Assembly (NCBI GenBank): GCA_947493215.1
Contig: CANLQE010000001.1
Span: forward strand, 1,302,001 to 1,366,000
From: an uncultured Sphingomonadaceae bacterium
Lineage (GTDB): Bacteria > Pseudomonadota > Alphaproteobacteria > Sphingomonadales > Sphingomonadaceae
Length of the DNA stretch: 64,000 bases
Direction of reading: 5' to 3'
A model generated the notes under the pieces. The model searched no databases. It saw only the letters and a program-made list of their open reading frames with translations, and was not told the DNA's origin. Positions within the stretch are counted from its first letter, which is position 1; each line of letters starts with the position of its first letter. This document shows positions 51,647 to 61,257 of the stretch, piece after piece. Made by a program: the position numbers and the translations under genes.

Positions 51647-53299
51647 ATGACAACTATTGCAGCAGACGGCCAGATTTTGGATGATCACGCGCATGATGCG
51701 GATCATAAACCAGCCTTTTTTCAACGTTGGTTCATGTCGACCAACCATAAAGATATTGGTACGCTCTATCTGATTTTTGCAATCATCGCCGGTATTATTG
51801 GCGGCGCGATTTCAGGTATGATGCGGATGGAACTGGCTGAGCCGGGCATTCAATATCTGTCAGGCTGGGTGGGCGCAGGCGCTTCTGCCGATGAAGCGCT
51901 TCATCTTTGGAACGTTTTGATTACGGCCCATGGCCTAATCATGGTCTTCTTCATGGTTATGCCAGCGATGATTGGCGGCTTTGGTAACTGGTTTGTGCCA
52001 CTGATGATTGGTGCGCCGGATATGGCTTTTCCGCGAATGAACAACGTCAGTTTTTGGCTTCTTATTCCAGCGTTTCTATTGCTTTTAGGATCGGCTTTTG
52101 TGCCCGGTGGAACGGGCAATGGTGCTGGCACGGGGTGGACGGTTTACGCGCCGCTATCGACCAGCGGCTCTGTTGGACCGGCGGTGGATATGGCGATCCT
52201 GTCGCTCCATTTGGCCGGGGCAAGCTCCATTCTGGGCGCAGTGAACTTTATCACCACGATCTTCAATATGCGTGCGCCGGGCATGACGCTGCACAAAATG
52301 CCGCTGTTTGTCTGGTCCGTACTCGTAACAGCTTTCTTGCTACTTCTGGCGCTTCCGGTGCTAGCTGCTGCTATCACAATGCTGCTCACCGATCGTAACT
52401 TCGGGACGACCTTTTTTGACGCAGCAGGTGGCGGTGATCCGGTGTTGTATCAGCATTTGTTCTGGTTCTTCGGTCACCCCGAGGTGTATATTATGATCTT
52501 GCCCGGTTTTGGCATGGTCAGCCATATTATCTCTACCTTCTCTCGGAAGCCGATTTTCGGTTACCTCGGCATGGCTTATGCGATGGTTGCTATTGGTGTT
52601 GTCGGCTTTGTTGTCTGGGCGCACCACATGTTTACCACCGGCATGTCGGTTAACGTGAAAATGTACTTTACCGCAGCAACGATGGTTATCGCCGTCCCGA
52701 CGGGCATCAAGATTTTCTCTTGGATCGCAACCATGTGGGGCGGGTCGATGACTTTCAAAACGCCGATGGTTTGGGCTTTGGGCTTCATTTTCATGTTCAC
52801 CGTTGGTGGCGTGACGGGTGTTGTGCTGGCCAATGGCGGTATTGATGATAACCTGCATGACACTTATTATGTGGTTGCTCACTTCCACTATGTGTTGTCA
52901 CTGGGTGCGGTCTTCTCGATCTTTGCCGGCTTCTACTACTGGTTCCCGAAAATGTCGGGGCGGATGTATAGTGAGCTGCTGGGGCAACTGCATTTCTGGA
53001 TTTTCTTTATCGGTGTGAACATCTTGTTCTTCCCCATGCACTTCCTGGGTAACCAGAGCATGCCGCGCCGCTATCCCGATTATCCTGAGCAGTTTGCTTA
53101 TTGGAACGAGATTGCGTCCATCGGTTATGTGGTCATGGCTGTCGGTGTGTTGATATTCTTTGTCAATATTGCCTGGTCACTGGTTGCTGGCCGCAAGGCG
53201 GAAGCTAATTACTGGGGCGAGGGGGCGACAACGCTCGAATGGACATTGTCCAGTCCGCCGCCATTTCACCAGTTCGAAACGCTGCCCCAGATTAAGTAA
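51647..53299 (+). CDS. ctaD: cytochrome c oxidase subunit I (aa3 type)
   Basis: The protein has 550 residues and twelve membrane segments. Haem a ligands His95 and His414; haem a3 ligand His412; CuB ligands His277, His326 and His327, with the His-Tyr link residue Tyr281 (GHPEVY). Glu279 and the K-channel Lys355 mark an A1-type proton-pumping oxidase. It reduces oxygen to water. It follows ctaC by 10 bp. Confidence 0.97.
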   Translation: MTTIAADGQILDDHAHDADHKPAFFQRWFMSTNHKDIGTLYLIFAIIAGIIGGAISGMMRMELAEPGIQYLSGWVGAGASADEALHLWNVLITAHGLIMVFFMVMPAMIGGFGNWFVPLMIGAPDMAFPRMNNVSFWLLIPAFLLLLGSAFVPGGTGNGAGTGWTVYAPLSTSGSVGPAVDMAILSLHLAGASSILGAVNFITTIFNMRAPGMTLHKMPLFVWSVLVTAFLLLLALPVLAAAITMLLTDRNFGTTFFDAAGGGDPVLYQHLFWFFGHPEVYIMILPGFGMVSHIISTFSRKPIFGYLGMAYAMVAIGVVGFVVWAHHMFTTGMSVNVKMYFTAATMVIAVPTGIKIFSWIATMWGGSMTFKTPMVWALGFIFMFTVGGVTGVVLANGGIDDNLHDTYYVVAHFHYVLSLGAVFSIFAGFYYWFPKMSGRMYSELLGQLHFWIFFIGVNILFFPMHFLGNQSMPRRYPDYPEQFAYWNEIASIGYVVMAVGVLIFFVNIAWSLVAGRKAEANYWGEGATTLEWTLSSPPPFHQFETLPQIK

Positions 53300-53323
53300 T
53301 CCGGGCGTAGATTATGGTAATAG

Positions 53324-53355
53324 TCTGTCCGGCCACCCATGGGTAGCTGGACAGA
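53324..53355 (+). other. 32-nt near-perfect palindrome between ctaD and ctaB
   Basis: TCTGTCC at 53324 and GGACAGA at 53349 flank a self-complementary ACCCATGGGT core; only two positions are G-U pairs. The spacer (92 bp) is the longest in the operon. There is no T run, so it is more likely an mRNA processing, stability or attenuation hairpin than a full terminator. Confidence 0.6.
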
Positions 53356-53391
53356 TTGCCAAAATGACTACTTGAGATAATCGATATTGAT

Positions 53392-54297
53392 ATGACAATC
53401 GCTTCGACATCACCGCATAAGCTGGCCAGCGCGCGCGATTTGTTTGCGCTGACCAAACCTCGCGTCATGTCACTGGTGATTTTCACAGCTATTTGTGGAC
53501 TGCTTGCGGCACCAGGATCCATTCACCCGGTGATCGGGTTTACGGCGATACTGGCAATTAGTCTTGGCGCCGGAGCATCGGCGGCGCTTAATCAATGGTA
53601 TGAATATGATATTGATGCAGTGATGAAGCGAACGGCAAATCGTCCGTTGCCGGCGGGCCGTATGGATCGGGAAACCGCCCTGCATTTCGGTATCGGGCTG
53701 TCTGTTTTCTCTGTCTTGCTAATGGGCGTTGCGGTGAACTGGCTGAGCGCAGTCATACTTGCGTTCTCCATATTTTTCTATGCCGTGATTTACACCATCT
53801 GGTTAAAGCGCAGTACGCCGCAAAATATCGTTATCGGCGGCGCTGCTGGCGCTTTCCCCCCTGTGATTGGCTGGGCAGCAGTGACCGGCGACGTCACGTT
53901 GATGCCGATATTGTTGTTCGCGATTATATTCTTCTGGACGCCACCGCATTTCTGGGCGCTAGCTCTGTTTGTGAATAGCGATTATTCCAAAGCGGGCGTG
54001 CCAATGATGCCAGTTGTCGCCGGCCGACAATCAACCCGCAAACAGGTCGCCGGTTACAGCCTCGTTCTTGCCGCCTGCGCCATCGCACCGTTCGCAATCG
54101 GTGCAACCGGAGCGGGCTACGGTGCCACTGCAATAACGCTGAGCTTAGCCTTTACCTTTTTGTCTTTCCGGGTCGGGGTCAGCAAGACAGAGGATCCCAG
54201 CGCAATGAGGGCTGAAAAAGATCTGTTCAAATTCTCCATTTTCTATCTTTTTGCTTTATTTGGAGCATTGGTTGCAGACAGGATGATATTCGCATGA
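53392..54297 (+). CDS. ctaB: haem O synthase (protoheme farnesyltransferase)
   Basis: The protein has 301 residues with about nine membrane segments. The prenyl-diphosphate motif appears as [24 protein letters not shown] (about 67-90); the usual first Asp of NxxxDxxxD is Glu71. It adds farnesyl to haem b, the step before haem A for the ctaD product. It overlaps the next small gene by ATGA. Confidence 0.95.
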   Translation: MTIASTSPHKLASARDLFALTKPRVMSLVIFTAICGLLAAPGSIHPVIGFTAILAISLGAGASAALNQWYEYDIDAVMKRTANRPLPAGRMDRETALHFGIGLSVFSVLLMGVAVNWLSAVILAFSIFFYAVIYTIWLKRSTPQNIVIGGAAGAFPPVIGWAAVTGDVTLMPILLFAIIFFWTPPHFWALALFVNSDYSKAGVPMMPVVAGRQSTRKQVAGYSLVLAACAIAPFAIGATGAGYGATAITLSLAFTFLSFRVGVSKTEDPSAMRAEKDLFKFSIFYLFALFGALVADRMIFA

Positions 54298-54458
54298 GTG
54301 AGATAGATCCGAAAAATACAGCAATGTCGCCTGCGGAACAAAAAGCCTATCAGGCAAAACAAAAGCAACGCGCGGCGATTATGGCTGGCTTGCTCTTTTT
54401 CCTTGTGGTGTTATTTTACCTGATCACTTTCGTTAAAATAAACAGTTCGATATCATGA
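54294..54458 (+). CDS. small single-span membrane protein of the cox operon (CoxF-like)
   Basis: A 54-residue frame, short enough to be missed by gene finders. It overlaps the ctaB stop (ATGA at 54294) and the ctaG start (ATGA at 54455-54458), so it is translationally coupled on both sides. A charged N-terminus ([20 protein letters not shown], basic after that) is followed by one hydrophobic segment (about 30-47: [18 protein letters not shown]). Position matches the small CoxF-type protein between ctaB and ctaG in other alphaproteobacteria, proposed to be an oxidase assembly or stability factor. Confidence 0.8.
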   Translation: MSEIDPKNTAMSPAEQKAYQAKQKQRAAIMAGLLFFLVVLFYLITFVKINSSIS

Positions 54459-55045
54459 GCCACGCGCAGACCAGAGACTTATCGACCAAAAACCTTCGCA
54501 TTGCGGCGGTGGCCGGTGCGATGGGTTTTGCGATGTTGGGCATGGGCTATGCCGCTGTCCCTCTCTATGAGATTTTTTGCCGGGTCACCGGATATGGCGG
54601 GACCACACAACGAGTTGATGCGGCGCAAGCCGCCACTGTGCAAACCACCTCTCGGGTCATGTCGGTTCGGTTTGATTCTAATGTTAATTCTGCTTTGCCA
54701 TGGGCGTTCAAGCCGGAGAATCCAGTAGACCGCGTCAGCGTGGGGGCACGGGACATGGCGATTTATATCGCGACCAATAAGTCCGATCAGCCGGTTGTTG
54801 GTACGGCGACTTTTAACGTCACACCGGTACAAGCCGGCAAATATTTTCACAAAGTACAGTGTTTCTGTTTTACCGAGCAGCTTTTGCAGCCTGGGCAAAC
54901 CATGCGGATGCCTGTACTTTACTATGTCGACCCGGCGATCCTAGAAGACCCGGAAACAAGAGATATTGAAGAGATTACGCTAAGCTACACATTTTATCGC
55001 TCGAAAGACGGCATTGCGGTAGACCCCGCTACGAGCGATAGTTAA
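54455..55045 (+). CDS. ctaG: cytochrome c oxidase assembly protein (Cox11, copper to CuB)
   Basis: The protein has 196 residues: an N-terminal membrane anchor (about 15-37), then an immunoglobulin-like periplasmic domain with the copper motif CFCF (Cys136, Cys138) and Cys42 (FCRVTG). It delivers copper to the CuB site of subunit I. It is followed by ctaE with 34 bp between. Confidence 0.95.
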   Translation: MSHAQTRDLSTKNLRIAAVAGAMGFAMLGMGYAAVPLYEIFCRVTGYGGTTQRVDAAQAATVQTTSRVMSVRFDSNVNSALPWAFKPENPVDRVSVGARDMAIYIATNKSDQPVVGTATFNVTPVQAGKYFHKVQCFCFTEQLLQPGQTMRMPVLYYVDPAILEDPETRDIEEITLSYTFYRSKDGIAVDPATSDS

Positions 55046-55079
55046 GAACAACAACGAAGAAAGTTTGGGGAAATACACC

Positions 55080-55949
55080 ATGGCTGGAGCCAAAAACCAC
55101 GATTATCATATTTTGCCGCCAGACATTTGGCCGTTCATCGGCGCAATGTCAGCTCTGGTGATGGCCTTTGGTGGCGTCATGTGGATGCATCCGGATGTTT
55201 TCGGTTCTTTCGGTTCTTTGGTCTTTGCAATTGGTGTCGGGCTGGTTGGCCTTACGTTCTTCACTTGGTGGTCCAACGTGGTCAAAGAAGCGCATGCTGG
55301 TGATCATACGCCGGTGGTGCAATTGCATCTGCGCTACGGAATGATCCTGTTCATTGCGTCCGAAGTGATGTTCTTTGTCGGCTGGTTCTGGGCATGGTTC
55401 GACTATTCCCTGTTTCCGCAGCCCATTGATTTTGCTGATGGCATAGCCACCAATATGATCGGTCAGGAAGGCGCTGAAGCGCTTATACAATGGCCACCAA
55501 AGGGTATTGAAGTTCTCAATGCTTTTGAGCTTCCATTGTTGAACACCCTGATTTTGTTGTGCTCTGGTACGACGGTGACATGGGCTCACCATTCCTTGAT
55601 TCACGGCAATCGCAAAGGCTTGATCACCGGGCTTTGGCTCACGATCATTCTTGGCGCGGTGTTCAGCTTGATTCAGGCTTATGAATATAGCATCGCTCCC
55701 TTCCCATTTGCGGGACTGAACTATAGCAGCGCTTTTTACATGGCCACGGGCTTTCATGGCTTCCACGTTTTGGTCGGAACGATCTTCCTGATCGTTTGTC
55801 TGGTGCGGTCCTATAAAGGGCATTTCACGCCTAAACAGCATTTCGGTTTTGAAGCGGCGGCTTGGTACTGGCACTTTGTCGATGTCGTCTGGTTGTTCCT
55901 ATTCCTCGCGGTTTACGTGTGGGGCGGCTGGGGCGCGCCGGTTCACTAG
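55080..55949 (+). CDS. ctaE: cytochrome c oxidase subunit III
   Basis: The protein has 289 residues from the ATG at 55080 (a TTG at 55065 is less likely). Seven membrane segments; conserved ASEVMFFVGWFWAWF, LLCSGTTVTWAHH, GFHGFHVLVGT and WYWHFVDVVWLFLF. It stabilises the oxygen reduction core of the aa3 oxidase. Confidence 0.95.
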   Translation: MAGAKNHDYHILPPDIWPFIGAMSALVMAFGGVMWMHPDVFGSFGSLVFAIGVGLVGLTFFTWWSNVVKEAHAGDHTPVVQLHLRYGMILFIASEVMFFVGWFWAWFDYSLFPQPIDFADGIATNMIGQEGAEALIQWPPKGIEVLNAFELPLLNTLILLCSGTTVTWAHHSLIHGNRKGLITGLWLTIILGAVFSLIQAYEYSIAPFPFAGLNYSSAFYMATGFHGFHVLVGTIFLIVCLVRSYKGHFTPKQHFGFEAAAWYWHFVDVVWLFLFLAVYVWGGWGAPVH

Positions 55950-55958
55950 GACGGTGTA

Positions 55959-56351
55959 TTGATCGATACCAATAACACAAAAGGGCAGCCGGACGTTCTT
56001 CCTGCTGCCCTTTTTGGTCTCTGCCCCCATTGCGGGCAGAAGACCCTATTTCGCAGTGTAACCGCTTTTGCTGATACGTGCCGGGCTTGTGGCTTGGACT
56101 ATGACAAATATAATGTTGGTGACGGTCCGGCGGCCTTTCTGATGCTGATTGTCGGGGGATTGGTGCTGGCGCTCGCTTTGATAGTTGAGCTCAACTTTTA
56201 CCCGCCCATGTGGCTTCATGCTCTTTTATGGGCTCCGCTTACAATCGCAGCGGTCATCGGTTCGCTGCGCGTTTCAAAGGGATTATTGTTGATTTTGGAA
56301 CATCGCAATCAGGCTCGTGAGGGCAGTCTTGATAACGGTAGCGAGGAATGA
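55959..56351 (+). CDS. DUF983 membrane protein
   Basis: The protein has 130 residues from a TTG start, the only in-frame start ahead of the conserved part. A zinc-ribbon-like CPHC...CRAC (about 22-43) is followed by two membrane segments. DUF983 proteins are nearly always found in cox operons of alphaproteobacteria, between ctaE and SURF1; role unknown but probably in oxidase assembly. The SURF1 start overlaps its stop by 4 bp. Confidence 0.88.
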   Translation: MIDTNNTKGQPDVLPAALFGLCPHCGQKTLFRSVTAFADTCRACGLDYDKYNVGDGPAAFLMLIVGGLVLALALIVELNFYPPMWLHALLWAPLTIAAVIGSLRVSKGLLLILEHRNQAREGSLDNGSEE

Positions 56352-56938
56352 CGCGCTTACCGATCTTTGTTACCATTCTCGTTGTCGCGGCGGTCGGGAC
56401 CATGATTGCGCTTGGCGTTTGGCAGTTGCAGCGTGCCGAGTGGAAAAACGACCTATTGGCAACCTATGAAGCAGCCAGTGATCAGCCGGCCGTTAGCTAC
56501 CCTGTAGTCCCTGTTGAAGGGGAGTCCTCTTATTTCCGTCGCTCATCAGTCAACTGTTTGGAAGTCCTGGATTGGCGCGCGGTCAGCGGCCGGAACATGA
56601 ATGGCCAAGCAGGGTGGGCCCATATTGCCTATTGCAGAACATCCGGAGGCGAAGGGCCGGGCGCGCGCATTGTCGCTGGCTGGTCCCAATCATCAGAAGA
56701 TCCCGAATGGGGAGGTGGAATTGTGACCGGTATTATTGCGCCCGATAGTCAGCATGTTGTGCGTCTTGTCGCCAGTGAGCCCGTAGCCGGTTTGCAGAAA
56801 AGCCAAGAGCCCTCCACAGACGATGTTCCCAATAATCATATGGCCTATGCCGTGCAGTGGTTTCTGTTCGCAGGCATAGCGTTGATCATTTTCATCATGG
56901 CTCTGCGAGGGCGTGCCAAAACGGCTGTTGAAGCTTAA
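56348..56938 (+). CDS. SURF1-family oxidase assembly protein
   Basis: The protein has 196 residues with membrane segments at each end (about 5-24 and 168-187) and a periplasmic domain between. GVWQLQRAEWKNDLL is typical of the N-terminal part, and NNHMAYAVQWFLFAGIALIIF of the C-terminal part. SURF1 helps insert haem A into subunit I. Shorter than the usual 230-250 residues, but both ends are intact. Confidence 0.9.
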   Translation: MTRLPIFVTILVVAAVGTMIALGVWQLQRAEWKNDLLATYEAASDQPAVSYPVVPVEGESSYFRRSSVNCLEVLDWRAVSGRNMNGQAGWAHIAYCRTSGGEGPGARIVAGWSQSSEDPEWGGGIVTGIIAPDSQHVVRLVASEPVAGLQKSQEPSTDDVPNNHMAYAVQWFLFAGIALIIFIMALRGRAKTAVEA

Positions 56939-56980
56939 AACTTGCCCTAGGAGAATGAGGCGGCTAACCCGCTGGCCATC

Positions 56981-58384
56981 ATGCAATATATCTCGACACG
57001 CGGCGGCGCTGAGCCGTTAAACTTTGAACAGGTAACCTTGGCTGGTCTGGCTGGCGATGGGGGCCTCTACGTCCCGACCCATTGGCCTAAGCTGACGCAA
57101 GCTGAAATCGCGGACATGGCCGGACTTCCTTATTCCGAAGTCGCGGTTCGTGTAATGCAGCCGTTTATCGGCGATGTTTTGACCAAGGACGAACTGCGCA
57201 GTCTTTGTGAAAAGGCTTATGGCCGTTTTTCCCATAAGGCCGTGACTCCGCTTGTGCAGTTGGACGGTCAACATTGGCTGCTTGAGCTGTTTCATGGTCC
57301 GACCTTGGCGTTTAAGGACGTGGCACTGCAATTACTCGGGCTGCTGTTCGAGACGTTTTTGGCACGGCAGGACAAACATCTCACGGTTGTAGGCGCAACA
57401 TCAGGCGATACTGGGTCAGCGGCTATTGACGCCCTGGCCGGGCGCGACAAGGTTGATATATTCATGCTGCATCCCGATGGGCGTATATCGGATGTTCAGC
57501 GGCGACAGATGACGACCGTTTTGGCACCCAATGTCCACAATATCGCTATGGATGGCAGCTTCGATGATGCGCAGGCCATGGTAAAACGGATGTTTGCCGA
57601 TAGCGAGGTGACGGACCGGTTCGCCATTTCTGCGGTCAACTCGATTAACTGGGCACGGTTGATGGCCCAGATTGTCTATTATTTCTATGCCGCATCACAA
57701 TTAGGAGCACCGCACCGCAAGGTCGCGTTTTCGGTACCTACGGGTAATTTCGGTGATGTCTTTGCCGGTTATGTGGCCGCGCAAATGGGACTGCCTGTGG
57801 AGCGCCTGATTGTCGCTACCAACGTGAATGACATTTTGCACCGTGCTTTGAGTGAAGGTGACTATTCTGCTGGAACTGTAACGCCGACGGCAGCGCCATC
57901 TATGGATATTCAGATTAGCAGTAATTTTGAGCGACTGCTGTTCGATCTGGAAGGTCGCGATGGCGCAAAAACTCTCGCGCGGATGAAAGCGTTTGAAGAG
58001 ACGCGCGATATGCAGATTGATCCGGAGATGCGGGCTAAGGCTGCGGCGTTTTTTACCAGCGAACGCGTGGATCCCGATGGCATGGCGTTGGCCATGAGTC
58101 AGGCCCAAGAACAAGCGGGGCAAGTGATCGATCCGCATACTGCTATCGGTCTGTCGGCGGCGCGGGCCGCCGATATCGATCCGTCTGTACCGATCGTAAC
58201 CTTGGCCACCGCCCATCCGGCCAAGTTTCGCGAAGCCGTGGAGCGTGCCACTGGCACCCGCCCGATTTTGCCGCGCCGGATTGGCGATCTGTTCGAACGG
58301 GAAGAGGCATGCGATAAACTGCCGGGTGACTATGATGCCGTGAAGGCGTTTGTGACTGCCAAAGCAACACCAGCCAATGGTTGA
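56981..58384 (+). CDS. thrC: threonine synthase
   Basis: The protein has 467 residues. The PLP lysine is Lys112 in LAFKDVALQLLG; VVGATSGDTGSAAI and SINWARLMAQIVYY are typical. It makes threonine from O-phosphohomoserine. It starts 42 bp after SURF1, a linkage to the cox operon found in several sphingomonads. Confidence 0.95.
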   Translation: MQYISTRGGAEPLNFEQVTLAGLAGDGGLYVPTHWPKLTQAEIADMAGLPYSEVAVRVMQPFIGDVLTKDELRSLCEKAYGRFSHKAVTPLVQLDGQHWLLELFHGPTLAFKDVALQLLGLLFETFLARQDKHLTVVGATSGDTGSAAIDALAGRDKVDIFMLHPDGRISDVQRRQMTTVLAPNVHNIAMDGSFDDAQAMVKRMFADSEVTDRFAISAVNSINWARLMAQIVYYFYAASQLGAPHRKVAFSVPTGNFGDVFAGYVAAQMGLPVERLIVATNVNDILHRALSEGDYSAGTVTPTAAPSMDIQISSNFERLLFDLEGRDGAKTLARMKAFEETRDMQIDPEMRAKAAAFFTSERVDPDGMALAMSQAQEQAGQVIDPHTAIGLSAARAADIDPSVPIVTLATAHPAKFREAVERATGTRPILPRRIGDLFEREEACDKLPGDYDAVKAFVTAKATPANG

Positions 58385-59261
58385 AGCGACTTCATCTCCC
58401 GGCGTAATGATCAGCGATCCGCGCAGCGACTATGCGCTGATCGACAGCGGTAATGGCCGCAAGCTGGAACGCTATGGTGACTATCAATTCATTCGTCCCG
58501 AACCACAAGCCATGTGGTCACCGGCACAGGATGAATGGCAGGCCGATGGCGAGTTTATCCCTGCTTCAGATGATGATGGTGGTGGCCGATGGCATTTCAA
58601 TCGACCGGTACCACAGGAAGGTTGGCCGCTAACCTGGGAAGAGGTGACTTTTACAGCCCAATGTACACCTTTTCGTCATCTTGCTTATTTTCCCGATATG
58701 GACCCTGTATGGCGCTGGATCCGGTCGAATTTGGAAGGTGTCGAGGAGGCGCAAGCGCTTAATCTCTTTGGCTATACCGGTGTCGGGACGCTGGCTCTGT
58801 CTGCTGCCGGCGCTAAGCTGGTCCATGTCGATGCTTCCAAGAAATCCGTCTCGGCGGCGCGGGATAATGCCGCTTTGTCGGGCATGTCAGAGCGTCCGGT
58901 GCGCTGGATTATTGACGATGCGGCGAAATTCGCAGCGCGCGAAGTCCGGCGGGAGCGGCGCTATGATGCGATCTTGCTCGATCCGCCGAAATATGGCCGC
59001 GGACCCGATGGCGAGATTTGGCGGCTGGAAGAAGATTTAGCACCGCTGATTGAAAATTGCGGGAAGCTGCTCGACGAGAATAGCCGGTGCCTGTTCCTGA
59101 CGGTTTATGCTGTGCGTATGTCTGCTTTGGCACTGGGATCATTGCTCAGAGAGAAGCTTGCCCATCTTGGCGGTACGATAGAGGTTGGCGAACTGGCGGT
59201 GCGGGAAGAAGCACGTGACCTGTTGCTGCCAACCGCGATATATGCGCGCTGGTCCAAATAG
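58377..59261 (+). CDS. class I SAM-dependent methyltransferase, RlmI-like
   Basis: The protein has 294 residues, overlapping thrC by 8 bp. Motif I is ALNLFGYTGVGTL (127-139), followed by an acidic loop, motif IV DPPKYGRGP (202-210). This matches the RNA cytosine-5 methyltransferase family of RlmI, which usually methylates 23S rRNA, but the N-terminal PUA domain of RlmI is not obvious. Target therefore uncertain. Confidence 0.82.
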   Translation: MVEATSSPGVMISDPRSDYALIDSGNGRKLERYGDYQFIRPEPQAMWSPAQDEWQADGEFIPASDDDGGGRWHFNRPVPQEGWPLTWEEVTFTAQCTPFRHLAYFPDMDPVWRWIRSNLEGVEEAQALNLFGYTGVGTLALSAAGAKLVHVDASKKSVSAARDNAALSGMSERPVRWIIDDAAKFAAREVRRERRYDAILLDPPKYGRGPDGEIWRLEEDLAPLIENCGKLLDENSRCLFLTVYAVRMSALALGSLLREKLAHLGGTIEVGELAVREEARDLLLPTAIYARWSK

Positions 59262-59306
59262 TAGGCATGGCTTGCCAATAGAGCTGCAACGTGGTGAAGA
59301 CATATC

Positions 59307-59678
59307 ATGACAGATACACTTACATTAGAGGTCAATGATTTAGAGGTTGATGTTCTAACCGGCATCTATTCTGAAGAGACCCATTTGCCCCAGCCTTTGC
59401 GCATTTCAATCGCGGCCGATTTAAAAATTCAGGAGCGCTATGAAGCCAACACGCCGCTGGAAAGCTCCAAAAACTATATGGATCTGAAAGACGCCGCGAC
59501 GACGGCCTTGCCAGAAGGCGTGCATTTCAAGTTGATCGAGGCAGTGGCTGATCATATTATCGAGACATTGTTTTTGCAGGACAAAAGCGTGCTGCGGGTG
59601 ACGGTGAAGATTGTGAAATTGCTTATCTCCGAAAAAGGGGAAGCCATTGGGATTACGCTGTCACGAGCGCGCAAGTGA
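59307..59678 (+). CDS. folB: dihydroneopterin aldolase
   Basis: The protein has 123 residues. Conserved LEVNDLEVDVLTGIYSEETHLPQPLRISI and the catalytic Lys in KIVKLL are typical of the family. It cleaves dihydroneopterin in folate synthesis (the product feeds folK at 24.4 kb). It overlaps the next gene by 4 bp. Confidence 0.9.
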   Translation: MTDTLTLEVNDLEVDVLTGIYSEETHLPQPLRISIAADLKIQERYEANTPLESSKNYMDLKDAATTALPEGVHFKLIEAVADHIIETLFLQDKSVLRVTVKIVKLLISEKGEAIGITLSRARK

Positions 59679-60448
59679 GTGACAGGCCCATGAAGCTGGC
59701 CTTGGTTACAGGCGGTTTGAGACGGCTTGGCGGGCATATTGCCGTGCGTTTGGCAGAGACGGGCTATGCCCTCGCGCTCCACGGTCACAGCGATGCCGTT
59801 CCAGAGGACGGGCTGGCCAAGGCGCTGACAGACCAAAATACGAAATGGTCTGGTTTTGTTGCCGATTTTGAACAGGATGGTGCGGCCGAGCAATTGTTAG
59901 ATGCCGTGGTAGACCATTTTGGCCGGGCTCCGGATCTTCTCGTCAACAATGCCTCGCTTTTTAACTATGACGATGCTCAGAACCTCGATCAAATATCGCT
60001 CGAGAAACATCTGAAAATCAATATGATGATACCGACTTTGCTGACCACGTTGCTGGCACAAAAACTGTCGGCGGATCAGCGGGCGGCGGTTATCAACATT
60101 GTCGACCAGCGCGTCCGTAATCCGGTAGGAGATCAGCTCAGTTACACATTGTCGAAACAGGCGTTAGCGGAATCGATCCGCACGCTTGCTGTTGCATGCG
60201 CCGATAAGCTGCGCGTCAACGGCGTGGCACCCGGTTTGACGATCCCCACAGAGGATTATGAAGCCGACCAGATGGAACGTTTGGCCGGCCTCATGCCGCT
60301 CGGCCGGTTGTCTTCTCCTGACGATATCGCAGCGGCGATTTGCTATCTTGCGGAGGCCAAAAGCGTGACCGGACAGACCCTGTTTGTGGACGGCGGCGCG
60401 CACATGAAAAGCTATGATCGAGACTTCCAGTTCATGGCACAACGGTAG
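59675..60448 (+). CDS. PTR1/FolM-like pteridine reductase (SDR family)
   Basis: The protein has 252-257 residues; the start may be GTG at 59675 (overlapping folB) or ATG at 59690 (numbering below). TGGLRRLGG is the TGxxxRxG cofactor motif of pteridine reductases. Instead of the SDR Ser, Asp139 in NIVDQ precedes Tyr152 and Lys156 with the same spacing as D181/Y194/K198 of PTR1 as I recall it. It should reduce dihydrobiopterin or dihydromonapterin, or serve as a dihydrofolate reductase. Coupling to folB supports a pterin role. Confidence 0.85.
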   Translation: MSDRPMKLALVTGGLRRLGGHIAVRLAETGYALALHGHSDAVPEDGLAKALTDQNTKWSGFVADFEQDGAAEQLLDAVVDHFGRAPDLLVNNASLFNYDDAQNLDQISLEKHLKINMMIPTLLTTLLAQKLSADQRAAVINIVDQRVRNPVGDQLSYTLSKQALAESIRTLAVACADKLRVNGVAPGLTIPTEDYEADQMERLAGLMPLGRLSSPDDIAAAICYLAEAKSVTGQTLFVDGGAHMKSYDRDFQFMAQR

Positions 60449-60572
60449 GTCGCAATTATAACCTCGGTTCGTCGACAAAGTCCTTGTTTGCAAACCCCTT
60501 TACTCCATTTCGGACCATCAATCTTTGGGTAATTCTCCCAACCAAATTTTGATTACTCTTGAAAGGAACATA

Positions 60573-61151
60573 ATGCGTATACATTCGAAAATCCTCTTGG
60601 TTAGCGCTGCAACTGCTGCTCTGGCTGCCTGCTCTGAACCAGCCGCTGATGCGAGCGGGGATGACACAGTTGTTGAGGACGTAACCGAAGTAGAAGCGGC
60701 TGAGCCGGCAACGATTGTTGGTGTCGCTCAGGGCAATGAAAGTTTCTCAACCTTGGTAACAGCAGTCACGGCTGCTAGCCTTGGTGAAACATTATCAGGT
60801 GAAGGTCCATTTACCGTGTTTGCGCCAACCAATGACGCCTTTGGTAAAGTTGATGTCGAAACACTGAGTGGTCTTTTCACCCCTGAGATGAAAGATGATC
60901 TGACTGGACTGCTTACCTATCATGTTGTTGCTGGCAAGATGACTGCAGCAGATGTTGCAAAAGCGATTACGGACGGCGGTGGGACGGCAACCCTGACGAC
61001 CGTTCAAGGTGGTAAACTGAAAGCATCCTTGGATGGCGAAAGCGTTGTTTTAGAAGATGCCGCTGGCGGAAAATCTACAGTGACCATGGCCGACGTTGAA
61101 GCTACAAACGGCGTCATTCATGCAATTGATACGGTCGTAATGCCGGGATAA
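60573..61151 (+). CDS. fasciclin-domain lipoprotein
   Basis: The protein has 192 residues from the ATG at 60573, behind AAAGGAA; a longer frame lacks a signal. Lipobox LAAC (Cys20). One fasciclin (FAS1) domain covers about 55-190 with EGPFTVFAPTNDAFGKV (H1 motif) and ATNGVIHAIDTVVMPG (H2). FAS1 domains mediate adhesion; bacterial single-domain forms are mostly uncharacterised. A terminator follows 20 bases after the stop. Confidence 0.9.
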   Translation: MRIHSKILLVSAATAALAACSEPAADASGDDTVVEDVTEVEAAEPATIVGVAQGNESFSTLVTAVTAASLGETLSGEGPFTVFAPTNDAFGKVDVETLSGLFTPEMKDDLTGLLTYHVVAGKMTAADVAKAITDGGGTATLTTVQGGKLKASLDGESVVLEDAAGGKSTVTMADVEATNGVIHAIDTVVMPG

Positions 61152-61172
61152 TCCTGCAGATATGGAATGACG

Positions 61173-61204
61173 AAAGGCCTCGCCCGACCGACGGGGCCTT
61201 TTTT
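61173..61204 (+). terminator. intrinsic terminator after the fasciclin gene
   Basis: AAAGGCC at 61173 pairs with GGCCTTT at 61195, with extra pairs inside, and is followed by TTTT and ATTG. It lies 20 bases beyond the stop. Confidence 0.75.
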
Positions 61205-61257
61205 ATTGGGATCAGACGGTCTAATAGTTTCTGAACGGTGGATACAGGAGCAAAGTG

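Noticed and set aside
52361-52888. 175-codon minus-strand frame opposite ctaD
   Set aside because: It is a His/Asn/Arg-rich translation of the opposite strand of subunit I, with no gene-like features.
55149-55874. 241-codon minus-strand frame opposite ctaE
   Set aside because: ctaE has unmistakable subunit III motifs and the operon runs on the plus strand; the antisense frame has no family pattern.
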